Shown here piece by piece: positions 28,057 to 37,385 of a stretch of DNA of 64,000 bases. The DNA lies in assembly GCF_003462685.1 (NCBI RefSeq), contig NZ_QRVE01000008.1, positions 1 to 64,000 of the forward strand. The letters are read 5' to 3'. The stretch comes from Collinsella sp. AF23-4AC. Its GTDB lineage: Bacteria; Actinomycetota; Coriobacteriia; Coriobacteriales; Coriobacteriaceae. The notes beneath the pieces are model-generated. The model had not been told where the DNA came from. It saw only the letters and a program-made list of their open reading frames with translations, and did no database searches. Position numbers and translations under genes: made by a program. How positions within the stretch are numbered: position 1 is the stretch's first letter; each line of letters opens with the position of its first letter.

Positions 28057-29063
28057 ACTTCCTGAACATCTTCGAGGACCACGTGGCCGGCATCTTCGGT
28101 GCCACCCGTGCCCCGTTCTCCTTTAAGAAGCTTGCCAAGCAGGCCGCTCGCGACATGGAGGATCAGACTCTGGTGATCAATGGCGTCAACACGGCGCCGG
28201 CACTCTATACCATCCTGATCGCCGCCGACGACGATCCCATGCTCGCCCCGTTCTACCCCGAGCTTTCGCGCGAGGTCCGCGAGTTTGTGAAAGCGCAGGC
28301 CGAAAAGCGCCGCTATGTCTTTGTCGGCGAGCCCCTCGTGCGCTTTATGATCGATCCGCAGCTGCGCGCCGGCAAGTTCTCGGTCTTTGCCGAGAACGTC
28401 GATGCCCCCACGCTCGGCCGCCTGTACGAAGAAGAGCGCGCCTATCAAAACGGTCTGGGCCAAAACAACTCCGCGGCAAGCCGTGCCGCCAGCGCCCCGC
28501 GCGCCGGCCAGCAGCAGTTTGCTGCCCCGCAGCCGCAGCGCCCCGCCGCCATGCCCCAGCAGCAGCCGACGCCTCGCGCCGCCGCTCCTGACCCGCTTGC
28601 CGTAGCAGATCCCTTCGCGCCTAGCGTCCCCGACCCCGCCGCTCCTATCCCGGTGCCGCAGACCGTCTCGCGCGACGCGCTTGCCGGCATGGGCGGAGCC
28701 GCCGCGACCGGTGCCGCCGTGGGCCTAGGCGCCGCAGCCGGCATCGCCTCCAACATGGCGAGCACTCGCGCCCCACAGCGCCCGCTCGCCCAGCTCGTCG
28801 ACGTCGTGAGCGGCGAGAGCCATAGCATCACCTCCGCACAGGTGACTATCGGTCGCGAGCGCTCAGTTTCCGATATTGCCCTGCGCGACCCCAACGTATC
28901 GCGCCGCCACGCCCAGCTCACCTTTACGGGCTCGGATTGGTCGATCGAGGACCTCAATTCCACCAACGGCACACTCGTCAACAACCGCCGCATTACGCGC
29001 TGCCCGCTGCGCAACGGCGATCTGCTGACGTTTGGCCTGAGCACCTTTGAATTTAGGGGATAG
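28053..29063 (+). CDS. fhaA: FhaA-like protein (DUF3662 + FHA)
   Basis: 336 residues with a GTG start overlapping the kinase stop. The N-terminal ~115 residues (MNFLNIFEDHVAGIFGATRA) match the FhaA N-terminal domain, then a Gln/Pro/Ala-rich linker, then a C-terminal FHA domain with VTIGRERSVSDI, VSRRHAQLTF and STNGTLVNNRR. In mycobacteria FhaA binds phosphorylated MviN and tunes peptidoglycan synthesis; gene order here matches that cluster. It likely reads the phosphorylation set by the kinases at 26203 and 34437. Confidence 0.93.
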   Translation: MNFLNIFEDHVAGIFGATRAPFSFKKLAKQAARDMEDQTLVINGVNTAPALYTILIAADDDPMLAPFYPELSREVREFVKAQAEKRRYVFVGEPLVRFMIDPQLRAGKFSVFAENVDAPTLGRLYEEERAYQNGLGQNNSAASRAASAPRAGQQQFAAPQPQRPAAMPQQQPTPRAAAPDPLAVADPFAPSVPDPAAPIPVPQTVSRDALAGMGGAAATGAAVGLGAAAGIASNMASTRAPQRPLAQLVDVVSGESHSITSAQVTIGRERSVSDIALRDPNVSRRHAQLTFTGSDWSIEDLNSTNGTLVNNRRITRCPLRNGDLLTFGLSTFEFRG

Positions 29064-29069
29064 TCTCTT

Positions 29070-29486
29070 ATGAACATCGATATCGTCCTTTTTGCAGGCC
29101 GCATCGTCCTGGTCGCTCTGCTCTATATCTTCCTGTTCGCCGTCATGAAGACCGGCGTGGGACTTGTGCGCGGGCAGCGTCGCGACTCGGCTATCTGGAC
29201 GATCGATGTGGACAAGGGTCCGCGCGGTATCCGCGGCATCCACGTAGACATGCTCGGCCCCGTCATCGTCGGTCGCTCGCCATCTTCGGACATCTGCATC
29301 AACGAACCGTTCGTCTCGGCCTCGCATGCGCGCTTTTCGCTGCAGGGCCCGGCGCTCATCATCGAGGACCTCAACTCGCTTAACGGCACGCTCGTCAACG
29401 GCCGCCAGCTTGTGGAGCCCGCAACGCTGCGCGAGGGCGACGAAGTCCAGATTGGCGACGTGGTCATGAAGGTGAACCGTCGATGA
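29070..29486 (+). CDS. fhaB: FhaB-like membrane-anchored FHA protein
   Basis: 138 residues: one N-terminal membrane helix (IVLFAGRIVLVALLYIFLFA) and a C-terminal FHA domain (VIVGRSPSSDICI, SASHARFSLQ, LNSLNGTLVNGR). In actinobacteria FhaB (FipA) links phosphothreonine signalling to division and wall synthesis. It sits 6 bases after fhaA and overlaps the phosphatase start by 4 bases. Confidence 0.93.
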   Translation: MNIDIVLFAGRIVLVALLYIFLFAVMKTGVGLVRGQRRDSAIWTIDVDKGPRGIRGIHVDMLGPVIVGRSPSSDICINEPFVSASHARFSLQGPALIIEDLNSLNGTLVNGRQLVEPATLREGDEVQIGDVVMKVNRR

Positions 29487-31417
29487 TCGACGAGGAGAAC
29501 AAGTCCGCGACTATGACCGAGGCACCGGCTGCCGCCACAGCTGCGCCGGCCCACGCCGCTCCGGCGGGCTCCGCACCCGTGGAACCCGAGGACACCGTGT
29601 TCTCCCTGCCTCTTTCGCATGTAACGCATGATATTTCGGATCTCGCCGATAACGAGGACGAAGAGGATACCGTAGCGGCGCCCATCGGCGCACATGCCGC
29701 GGAACAGCCCACAGCGCCCGAAGCAACCTCGGCGCCAGCTCACTTTGCAGAGCCTGTCGCCGCGGCAATCAACGAGAGCGCTGCGGTGTTTGCGGCACCC
29801 GAGCCCGCCGCGCCGGCGTTTCCCATAGCCCCGGCATCCGAGGTTGCGCCCGCGTCTACGCCGGCGCCCGAGGCGGGGCCATCCCCCGAGGACGGCCCTG
29901 CACCCAAGGCCCCGCAGCCTGCGCCCGCAAGCGAGTCCGATGCCGTGACCGAGCCCGCCGCCCAGTCGCAAAGCACACCCGCGCCGTCGCACTTTGCGAC
30001 GCCCGAGCCTATAGACGTCAGCCCGCAAGACGACGAGTCGACCGCCTGCGCGTCCGAAGAGCCCGGCTCCCCGGACACCGGCGATTCCGAATCAAACGCC
30101 GAGACCGACACCGTCTCTCCCGGTGACACAGCCGAGATCGACGTTGCCGCCGTTGAGGCCAAGCTCAAAGACCCCGGCTCGACCATGAGCTTTGAGCCCC
30201 TGACCGAAGAGCGCATCGAGACCGACTCGACCTATGATGCCGGCACCACCACGCAACTCATGTGGGGCGCCCGCTCTGACGTTGGCTGCGTACGCCCGCA
30301 CAATGAGGATTCCTACCTGGTGCAGTCGCCGCTCTTTTGCGTATGCGACGGCATGGGCGGTCACGCCGCCGGCGAGGTAGCCTCTTCCATCGCCGTCGAG
30401 ACTATTGCCAAGACGGCCCCGCAGTCCGCCGACGCAGCACGCCTGGCCGCAGCCGTCGAGGCAGCCAACGCCGCCGTAATCGAGGCGGCCCTGAACGGCC
30501 TGGGCAAGCCCGGCATGGGCTGCACAGCCACTTGCGCCTATATCGAAAACGACACGCTCGCCATCGCCCACGTGGGTGACTCTCGCGCCTACCTGCTCCA
30601 CGAGGGCACGCTCATCCGCGTGACCCGCGACCACTCCTACGTGGAGGAGCTCGTGGACGCCGGCGAGATTACGGCAGACGAGGCTCGCGTCCACCCCAAC
30701 CGCTCGGTCATCACCCGTGCGCTGGGCTCGGACCCCGCCATGTATGCCGACCACTTCACTCTGCATATCGAGGAAGGCGACCGCCTGATCCTGTGCTCTG
30801 ACGGCCTTTCGAGCATGATTCCCGATAGCGATATCGAGAACATCGCCACGCAGTCCTCAACCGCGCAAATCTGTGTCGACAACCTAGTGGACGCGGCGCT
30901 TGCCGCCGGCGGCCACGACAACGTGACCGTAGTAGTCGTTGACCTGGTTGACGATGGCGTTATGCGCGAAGCGCAACGCGTGCGTCGCCGCAACATTACT
31001 ATCGCCGCCATCCTGGCCCTCGTCTTTGTGCTGGCAGCTGGCATCTGGGCCTACACGGGTGTCACCGGCTCGTACTACCTGGGTACCTACCAGGGCAATG
31101 TCGCCGTCTGGCGCGGCCTGCCCGGCAAGCCGCTCGGACTCAAGCTCCACTGGCTCGAGAGCGAAACCAGTATTAAGCTGTCCGACCTGCCCGAAGACAC
31201 GCAAAACCGCCTCAAGGCGGGCATTCCGCAAACAAGTGTCGACGATGCGCAGGACACGATATCCAAGTACCGCCACCAGATCGACGAGGAACAGACCCGC
31301 CAGGTGATCGACGCGCAAACGATTCGCGACAACACCGATCAGGGATCGACCTCCGAATCAGATTCCGAGAAAACCGCCGAACAGTCCGCCGAGGCCGAAG
31401 CCTCCGAAAAGAACTAG
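29483..31417 (+). CDS. PP2C-family Ser/Thr phosphatase with long disordered N-terminus
   Basis: 644 residues. Residues 1 to ~245 are Ala/Pro/Glu-rich and probably disordered, which is unusual, since most PstP homologues begin with the catalytic domain. The PP2C domain follows with metal-binding motifs: VRPHNEDSYL, CDGMGGHAAGE, AHVGDSRAYL, LCSDGLSSM and GGHDNVTVVVVD. One membrane helix (~ITIAAILALVFVLAAGIWAY) leads to a ~130-residue outer tail ending in Glu/Ser-rich sequence. It reverses phosphorylation by the operon's kinases. The start overlaps fhaB. Confidence 0.93.
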   Translation: MIDEENKSATMTEAPAAATAAPAHAAPAGSAPVEPEDTVFSLPLSHVTHDISDLADNEDEEDTVAAPIGAHAAEQPTAPEATSAPAHFAEPVAAAINESAAVFAAPEPAAPAFPIAPASEVAPASTPAPEAGPSPEDGPAPKAPQPAPASESDAVTEPAAQSQSTPAPSHFATPEPIDVSPQDDESTACASEEPGSPDTGDSESNAETDTVSPGDTAEIDVAAVEAKLKDPGSTMSFEPLTEERIETDSTYDAGTTTQLMWGARSDVGCVRPHNEDSYLVQSPLFCVCDGMGGHAAGEVASSIAVETIAKTAPQSADAARLAAAVEAANAAVIEAALNGLGKPGMGCTATCAYIENDTLAIAHVGDSRAYLLHEGTLIRVTRDHSYVEELVDAGEITADEARVHPNRSVITRALGSDPAMYADHFTLHIEEGDRLILCSDGLSSMIPDSDIENIATQSSTAQICVDNLVDAALAAGGHDNVTVVVVDLVDDGVMREAQRVRRRNITIAAILALVFVLAAGIWAYTGVTGSYYLGTYQGNVAVWRGLPGKPLGLKLHWLESETSIKLSDLPEDTQNRLKAGIPQTSVDDAQDTISKYRHQIDEEQTRQVIDAQTIRDNTDQGSTSESDSEKTAEQSAEAEASEKN

Positions 31418-31433
31418 AAAGGGAGTGCCGCTT

Positions 31434-34304
31434 ATGAGTCGCCGCAACACCGAACTGCTCTTGCTCATCGCCTCGGCGTTCCCCGTCATCCTGCTGTATG
31501 CGATGTACGTGCTCACCGCGGGCGCCGCCATCTCCTTTGAGACGCTCGCCGTGCCGATCGGCCTCTTTGCCGCCTTCGCCGCGGCACATATCGCCGTGCG
31601 CATCTTGGCGCCCGGCGCCGACCCCGCCATCCTACCCATCGTATTTATACTTTCGGGCATCGGCATCACGTTCGTGACGCGTCTCGCCCCCGCTCTCGCC
31701 ATCTCACAGCTCATCATCCTGTTTGTCTCGGTGGCGCTCATGGTGGGAACGCTTGCACTGGTCAAAAACCTCGACGTGGTCATGCGCTACAAGTACACCT
31801 TTGGCATTATCGGCATCATTCTGCTGATGCTGCCTATCTTTATCGGCACCACGATCTCGGGCTCCAAGCTGTGGATTCGCATCGCAGGCTTTACCATCCA
31901 GCCCGGCGAGTTCGCCAAGGTCTTTATCGTGCTGTTCCTGGCCGGGTACCTGGCCGAGAACCGCGAGCTGCTCTCCATCTCCAACCGCAAGATCTTGGGC
32001 TTTAAGATCCCTCGCCTGCGACTGCTGCTGCCGTTGTTTGCCGTGTGGGGTGTGTGCCTGCTCGTCGTCGTCTTCGAACGCGACCTGGGTTCTGCCGTGC
32101 TGTTCTACACCATCTTCTTGCTGATGCTCTACGTTGCCACGGGGCGCTTTTCGTATGTCGTTATCGGCCTTGCGCTCTTAGCCGTCGGAGCCGTGGGCGC
32201 CTACAAGTTCCTGTCTCACGTTCAGGTGCGTTTCCAGGTTTGGGTCGATCCGTTTAAGGACGCCCAGGGCCAGGGCTACCAGATCGTCCAGTCGCTCTTC
32301 TCGCTTGCCGATGGCGGTCTGGTCGGTGTTGGCATCGGCAACGGCATGGCCAACAACATCCCTGTCGTCGAGTCCGACTTTATCTTCTCTGCCATCGGCG
32401 AGGAGATGGGCCTTTTGGGCGGCGGCGCCGTGCTCATCCTGTTTATGCTCTTTGCCGTGCGTGGCCTCACCACGGCTGCCCGCGCTAAATCCGACCTCGC
32501 CGCCTTTAGCGCCACGGGCCTTACGGCCGCCATCAGCTTCCAGGCCTTCTTGATCGTGGGCGGCGTTACCCGCCTGATCCCGCTGACCGGCGTCACCCTG
32601 CCCTTTATGAGCCAGGGCGGTTCCTCGCTGCTGGCAAGCTTTATCATCGTCGCGCTCCTGCTGCGCGCCGGTGACGAAGCGACCGGACGCGAGGCCGAGC
32701 TTACCGGCACCGGCACCATGACCGCCATCACCGATGATCAGGTCGCATCCGCCGCCGCCCCGACGGGCACGCGCTTTGCCACCTCGTCTTCCTACGGCAG
32801 CGGCAGCCATTCCGTCGGCTCGCGCATGCGCCGTCGCCTGCTCGACACGCCTGAATCCGGTGTGCTCGGCCGCGTTGCGCTCGCCAACCGTCTAACCCGT
32901 GCGGTGCTCGCCTTTACGGCGCTGTTCGCCATCCTTATCGGCAACCTCACCTATGTCCAGGTCATCAAGGCCAAGGACTATCAGGATATGCCGACCAACA
33001 ACCACACTATCGCCCGCTCCAAGTACATCCAGCGCGGTTCCATCATCACGTCCGACGGCGTGACGCTGGCCGAGTCGCTGCAGCAGGAGGACGGCACCTA
33101 CGTACGCTCCTACCCCAACGGCAACCTGGCAGCGCACGTGGTTGGCTACGTGAGCCAGCAGTATGGCACCACCGCCATCGAGAGTGTCATGAACGACACG
33201 CTCACCGGCTCTAAGGATTACTCCAGCTGGAACAACGCCATCGCGTCGCTCGCGGGCCAGACCCAGCCGGGCAACACCGCCAAGCTCACCATCGACTCGC
33301 GTATCCAGACGGCGGCCGAGCAGGCGCTCAAGGGCTTTAAGGGCGCTGTAGTGGTCATCGACCCGCGTACCGGTGCGGTGCTCGCATGCGCCAGCTCGCC
33401 CACCTATGACAACACCAACATCGACGCCCTGCTGCAGGCGGGCGGCGGCGAGGACGGCTCCATGTACAATCGCGCCATGGACGCGCTGTACACGCCGGGC
33501 TCCACGTTTAAGGTCGTTACGCTTTCCGCGGCACTCGAGACCGGCACCGCCAGCCTTACCAGCACCTACCAGGCGCCCGGCTCCATGGACATCGGCAACG
33601 CGCCGGTCACCAACTATGCCAACGAGAGCTACGGCACCATCAGCCTACAGCAGGCCTTTGCCGTGTCTTCCAACGTCGTCTTTGGCCAAGTGGCAAACGA
33701 AGTTGGCGCAAACACGCTCGTGCAGTTTGCCAACGCCTTTGGCTACGGCCAAAAGCTCGGCCAGGACCTGACCTCCGCGGCCTCCATCATGGCCGACCCG
33801 TCGCTCATGACCGAGTGGGAGACCGCCTGGGCCGGCGCCGGCCAGCCTGTCGGCATGGACCACACGCCCGGGCCGCAGACCACCGTCATGCAAAACGCCG
33901 TGATTGCCGCCGCCATCGCTAACAGCGGCGTAGTCATGGACCCGTACTTTGTAGCCCAGGTACTCGCCCCGGACGGAACTGTGGTCAAGACCACGCAGTC
34001 CCGCTCGCTGGGTCAGGCCGTCAGCTCCGCCACGGCCGACCAGGTCAAGCAGGCCATGCTCGCCGTCGTCCAGTCCGGTACCGGCACCGATGCCCAGGTC
34101 CCCGGCGTCAAGGTCGCCGGCAAGACCGGCTCGGCCGAGACCGGCGGCACCAACGTCAACTCGATGTTCGTTGGCTTTGCACCTTACGATTCACCCACGG
34201 TCGCCATCTCGGTGGCCTTGGAGGATTACGACAAACACGACGTCAAGGCAGCCAAGATTGCCGGCATCGTCCTGACCGCGGCGCTCGCCGCACAGGGAGC
34301 GTGA
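31434..34304 (+). CDS. Fused RodA/FtsW-type SEDS glycosyltransferase and class B penicillin-binding protein
   Basis: 956 residues, about the sum of RodA and PBP2. Residues 1-425: ten or so membrane helices with SEDS motifs (VFERDLGSAVLF; GVGIGNG; PLTGVTLPFMSQGGSSLLAS). After a ~65-residue linker a single helix (VLAFTALFAILIGNLTYVQV) leads into a PBP: N-terminal dimerisation part, then the transpeptidase with SXXK in PGSTFK (Ser ~690), SSN (~745-747) and KTG (~897). One chain would both polymerise glycan strands and crosslink them. In most actinobacteria rodA and pbpA are separate neighbours. ATG at 31434 with GGGAG; a GTG three codons earlier is possible. Confidence 0.95.
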   Translation: MSRRNTELLLLIASAFPVILLYAMYVLTAGAAISFETLAVPIGLFAAFAAAHIAVRILAPGADPAILPIVFILSGIGITFVTRLAPALAISQLIILFVSVALMVGTLALVKNLDVVMRYKYTFGIIGIILLMLPIFIGTTISGSKLWIRIAGFTIQPGEFAKVFIVLFLAGYLAENRELLSISNRKILGFKIPRLRLLLPLFAVWGVCLLVVVFERDLGSAVLFYTIFLLMLYVATGRFSYVVIGLALLAVGAVGAYKFLSHVQVRFQVWVDPFKDAQGQGYQIVQSLFSLADGGLVGVGIGNGMANNIPVVESDFIFSAIGEEMGLLGGGAVLILFMLFAVRGLTTAARAKSDLAAFSATGLTAAISFQAFLIVGGVTRLIPLTGVTLPFMSQGGSSLLASFIIVALLLRAGDEATGREAELTGTGTMTAITDDQVASAAAPTGTRFATSSSYGSGSHSVGSRMRRRLLDTPESGVLGRVALANRLTRAVLAFTALFAILIGNLTYVQVIKAKDYQDMPTNNHTIARSKYIQRGSIITSDGVTLAESLQQEDGTYVRSYPNGNLAAHVVGYVSQQYGTTAIESVMNDTLTGSKDYSSWNNAIASLAGQTQPGNTAKLTIDSRIQTAAEQALKGFKGAVVVIDPRTGAVLACASSPTYDNTNIDALLQAGGGEDGSMYNRAMDALYTPGSTFKVVTLSAALETGTASLTSTYQAPGSMDIGNAPVTNYANESYGTISLQQAFAVSSNVVFGQVANEVGANTLVQFANAFGYGQKLGQDLTSAASIMADPSLMTEWETAWAGAGQPVGMDHTPGPQTTVMQNAVIAAAIANSGVVMDPYFVAQVLAPDGTVVKTTQSRSLGQAVSSATADQVKQAMLAVVQSGTGTDAQVPGVKVAGKTGSAETGGTNVNSMFVGFAPYDSPTVAISVALEDYDKHDVKAAKIAGIVLTAALAAQGA

Positions 34305-34436
34305 TGCCCATGATTGAATCGGACACCCGAGGCGCGCCGCGGCCGAAGAGTTAGCGGCAACGCGCCACACGGCCCCAGCGGCCACATCGTAGGTACTACA
34401 CACATCGTTGAGCGAATAGTTATGTTAGGAGCAGGA

Positions 34437-36398
34437 ATGGAACAGAGGGTCCTCGGGGGAAGATACCTCCTCAAGGATAAGGTGGGGACAGGCGGCATGG
34501 CGACCGTCTTCCGTGCGCAGGACCAGGTCCTCGACCGCACGGTAGCCGTCAAGATCATGCTGCCGCAGTATGCTGGCGACGCAACCTTCGCCGCACGCTT
34601 TAAGCAGGAGGCCCAGGCAGCAGCCGGTCTCTCCTCCCCCTATATCGTGGGCGTCTACGATTGGGGCAAGGACGGCGACACCTATTACATCGTCATGGAG
34701 TACCTGCGCGGCACCGACCTTAAGAGCGGCATCAAGAGCCACGGCGCCCTCGACCCCAAGAAGGTCGCCCAGATCGGCTCGCAGATCAGCTCCGCGCTTT
34801 CGGTCGCCCACAAGCACGAGATCATCCACCGCGACATCAAGCCGCAGAACATCATGGTGCTGCCCGACGGCAACATCAAGGTGATGGACTTTGGCATCGC
34901 GCGCGCCAAGAACAGCCACCTCACGCAAGACAACAACGTGCTGGGAACCGCCCACTACGTCAGTCCCGAGCAGACCCGTGGTCAGGACCTCGGCCCCACC
35001 TCGGATATCTACTCGCTGGGCGTCGTGATGTACGAGTGCGCCACCGGCCGCGTGCCCTTTGACGGTGATGACGCCATCTCAGTCGCACTCAAGCAGGTCA
35101 ACGAGCTGCCTATTCCGCCGAGTCAGATCAACTCCGGTGTCGACGCCGACCTTGAGCGCATCATCCTCAAGTGCATGGAGAAGGACCCGGCAAACCGCTT
35201 CCAGACCGCCGACGAGCTTCGTCAGGTGCTCAACAGCTACCTGTCGGGCCGTGCCGTCAACATCTCGGAGCCCACGCGCATCATCGGTGCACCCGGTGAA
35301 CTGGGCGCCACCAAGACTCGCGAGCTTTCCGATCAGACGCGCGCCATGGTACGTCCCGTCTCGGGCGTGAGCGGCCAGAATACCGCCCGTAGCTCGGTTT
35401 CGGGCTCCACCGGCTCCTACGAGGTCGAAAAGCCCAAATCCAACAAGAACAAGATCATCGCCGCCGTGGTGGCAGCCGTTGCCGTCATCGGTATCGTGGT
35501 GGCCTTTGCCACAGGACTCTTTGGCGGCGAGCAGGTCACCGTACCCGATGTGCTGGGCAAGGACCAGCAGACTGCCGTCGAGCAGATCAAGGAAGCCGGC
35601 CTCGAGGTCGGCACCATCGACCAAAGCTACAACGACGATATCGACGAGGGCAAGGTCGCCGAGCAGACGCCCAACGGCAAAACCAAGAAGGCCAAGGGCA
35701 CCAAGGTGAACCTGGTAATCTCCAAGGGCCCCAAGCCCTCCGAGAAGGTTGAGGTTCCCCGGCTTGTCGGCCTGACCAAGGACCAGGCAGAAGCCGCGCT
35801 GGCAAGCGTTGGCCTGAAGGGCAACGCCTCCGAGGAGGCCAACGAGGCCGATGAGGGCCAGGTCTTTGAGCAGGGCACCGAACCCGGTAAGGAAGTCGAG
35901 AAGGGCACGACCATCTCGTACAAGGTCTCCAGCGGTCCTGACACCACCTCCGTCCCCGATCTGACCGACATGACCGAGGCCCAGGCGCGCAACGCCCTCG
36001 ATATGGCAGGCTTTGGCGTCGACGTGAGCTACCAGGAGAACGATTCGGTTACCGAGGGCACCGTGATTAGCTGGAACCCCAGCGGCAAGCAGAAGCCTGG
36101 CGCCACGATTACCGTCGTCATTGCCAAGAAGTCCGGCAAGGCCAGCGTTCCGGGCAACCTGTACGGCAAGAGCATCTCCGCGGCCGTCACCGCGCTCAAC
36201 AACGCCGGGTTCTACAACATCGCATTCTGCGATCAGAACGGCAACCCCGTGAGTGGCAACGAAAACGCCACCGTCACGGGCGTCTCCCCCACCGGCAAGC
36301 AGTCCACCGACAGCACGATTACGCTGACGGTTGCACTTTCTGGCTCGGGTTCGGGTTCAGGCACGAGCACGGGCGACGATTCCGGTACGACCAACTAG
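34437..36398 (+). CDS. pknB: PknB-type Ser/Thr kinase with four PASTA domains
   Basis: 653 residues. Kinase domain 1-275: glycine loop GTGGMATVF, Lys39, HRDIKPQN with Asp133, DFG at 151, and activation loop ending GTAHYVSPEQ. A juxtamembrane linker and one helix (~KIIAAVVAAVAVIGIVVAFA) precede four PASTA repeats starting VTVPDVLGKD, VEVPRLVGLT, TSVPDLTDMT and ASVPGNLYGK, then a Ser/Gly tail. PASTA repeats bind muropeptides or lipid II outside the cell and switch the kinase. The start at 34437 (MEQRVLGGRYLL, TTAGGAG upstream) is chosen over one 41 codons earlier, which would add an atypical Arg/Gly stretch. Last gene of the wall cluster, with a terminator at 36451. Confidence 0.96.
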   Translation: MEQRVLGGRYLLKDKVGTGGMATVFRAQDQVLDRTVAVKIMLPQYAGDATFAARFKQEAQAAAGLSSPYIVGVYDWGKDGDTYYIVMEYLRGTDLKSGIKSHGALDPKKVAQIGSQISSALSVAHKHEIIHRDIKPQNIMVLPDGNIKVMDFGIARAKNSHLTQDNNVLGTAHYVSPEQTRGQDLGPTSDIYSLGVVMYECATGRVPFDGDDAISVALKQVNELPIPPSQINSGVDADLERIILKCMEKDPANRFQTADELRQVLNSYLSGRAVNISEPTRIIGAPGELGATKTRELSDQTRAMVRPVSGVSGQNTARSSVSGSTGSYEVEKPKSNKNKIIAAVVAAVAVIGIVVAFATGLFGGEQVTVPDVLGKDQQTAVEQIKEAGLEVGTIDQSYNDDIDEGKVAEQTPNGKTKKAKGTKVNLVISKGPKPSEKVEVPRLVGLTKDQAEAALASVGLKGNASEEANEADEGQVFEQGTEPGKEVEKGTTISYKVSSGPDTTSVPDLTDMTEAQARNALDMAGFGVDVSYQENDSVTEGTVISWNPSGKQKPGATITVVIAKKSGKASVPGNLYGKSISAAVTALNNAGFYNIAFCDQNGNPVSGNENATVTGVSPTGKQSTDSTITLTVALSGSGSGSGTSTGDDSGTTN

Positions 36399-36450
36399 TC
36401 GCAACCCAACCGCTCATTACGGCTCTCGCCGCAAACATATTCGCTCACAG

Positions 36451-36490
36451 GCGCCCGCTTGCTCCCCCAGCAAGCGGGCGCTTCATTTTT
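36451..36490 (+). terminator. Rho-independent terminator of the wall-signalling operon
   Basis: GCGCCCGCTTGCT, short loop, AGCAAGCGGGCGC, then TTCATTTTT. Strong stem 53 bases after the PASTA kinase stop. Confidence 0.88.
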
Positions 36491-36504
36491 GACATGGCAT
36501 GAAT

Positions 36505-36699
36505 CAGAAGAGCCCGGCACCGTAGCGGTACCGGGCTCGATATTCCTCTGGTGCCCCCGGGCGGATTCGAAAACTCCCCCCGCGGGGAAATGAGTGACGC
36601 GGGTGTCGACGGTCCGAATCCTGCCCTTAGACCAGAAGAGCCCGGCACCGTAGCGGTACCGGGCTCGATATTCCTCTGGTGCCCCCGGGCGGATTCGAA
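36505..36699. repeat. 67-bp direct repeat carrying tRNA-Arg 3' end plus terminator, with an inverted fragment between
   Basis: 36505-36571 and 36633-36699 are identical 67-bp sequences. Each holds a hairpin (GAGCCCGGTACCG type stem, the tRNA terminator on the minus strand) and the tRNA 3' end from the T-loop to CCA. Copy 2 is part of the intact tRNA gene. Between them, 36599-36621 is an inverted copy of tRNA positions 36691-36713 with one mismatch. Confidence 0.9.
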
Positions 36700-36752
36700 C
36701 CGTCGACACCCGCTTTAGGAGAGCGGTGCTCTATCCCCTGAGCTACGGAGGC
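36677..36752 (-). tRNA. tRNA-Arg (anticodon CCT)
   Basis: 76 bases including an encoded CCA. Acceptor GCCTCCG pairs with CGGGGGC (one G-U type pair), D-arm GCTCAGGGGATAGAGC, anticodon stem CCGCT/AGCGG around loop CTCCTAA giving anticodon CCT (reads AGG), T-arm with GTTCGAATC. Discriminator A, then CCA. A hairpin terminator follows downstream on the minus strand. Confidence 0.95.
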
Positions 36753-36824
36753 ATGTTGTACTAGTGTAGCAGATTTGCGCCACTACCATGCAGCGCATAG
36801 CCACTCTTCGAGATAGTCGTCTGC

Positions 36825-36858
36825 GACGTTCTTTAATGACTAGTCGTTTAAGAACGTC
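36825..36858. repeat. Palindrome 'GACGTTCTTTAA', copy 1
   Basis: GACGTTCTTTAA-TGACTAGTCG-TTTAAGAACGTC; the same 34-base core recurs at 41851-41884. Flanked here by partial TAGTCG/CGACTA arms. It lies just after the manO stop. Confidence 0.8.
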
Positions 36859-36866
36859 CCAGGCGA

Positions 36867-37265
36867 CTAGTCGCCTTTATGGAAGAGGCTTTTGATGACG
36901 GAGGGGATGCTCTTGGCGCCCTTGGCCGTCACATCGATAAAGTCGGGCGAACGAACGAGCTTGTCCTCGTCAATGTACTTACGCACCGCGCGAAGCGTTT
37001 CCTTGTCATTGCGCGTCGAAAACGTAAAGTGGCCATTCTCTTTGGTAAAGATGGCAAAACGCGTAATCTTCTTGGTGCCGCGCAAAACCTCGGCGGCAAT
37101 ATAGTCGACCTCGTCCCACGGGATTTGGATATAATCCTCGGGATTACGCTCGTTATAGTACTCAAACGCCTTATTGCCCACCATCACGTTACCGTGACTG
37201 GTAAGCCCCATCAGGCAGGTTGCCGGCGTTGCCAAATCGACCGTGCTGTTCTGAGATTGCGCCAT
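36867..37265 (-). CDS. manO: DUF956-family protein ManO
   Basis: 132 residues from ATG 37265 (MAQSQNSTVDLATPATCLMG); an upstream in-frame extension overlaps the terminator. It matches the DUF956/ManO family in length and in features such as GLTSHGNVMVGNKAFEYYNE and IQIPWDEVDYIAAEV. Family members sit beside mannose-type PTS operons and are thought to modulate them; the mechanism is not established to my knowledge. Here it is the distal gene after manXYZ, behind a terminator, so it is expressed by read-through or its own promoter. Confidence 0.88.
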   Translation of the reverse strand: MAQSQNSTVDLATPATCLMGLTSHGNVMVGNKAFEYYNERNPEDYIQIPWDEVDYIAAEVLRGTKKITRFAIFTKENGHFTFSTRNDKETLRAVRKYIDEDKLVRSPDFIDVTAKGAKSIPSVIKSLFHKGD

Positions 37266-37282
37266 ACGCGCCTCGCCCTCCA

Positions 37283-37330
37283 ATAAAAACAATCGGACCG
37301 CATCCAGTGTACCCACCGGGTGCGGTCCGT
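37283..37330 (-). terminator. Terminator after manZ
   Basis: Minus-strand hairpin CGGACCGCACCC / GGATGCGGTCCG with a 12-base loop, followed by ATTGTTTTTATTG. It lies between manZ and manO. Confidence 0.8.
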
Positions 37331-37385
37331 TTCAATGGCTCAAAAGCCCTTGCCTAGCAACTCTCGGTCTTAAGCCGAAGCGTGC

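Noticed and set aside
36395..36709. Open frame over the tRNA/repeat region
   Set aside because: Translates tRNA and terminator sequence twice; a product of the repeat.
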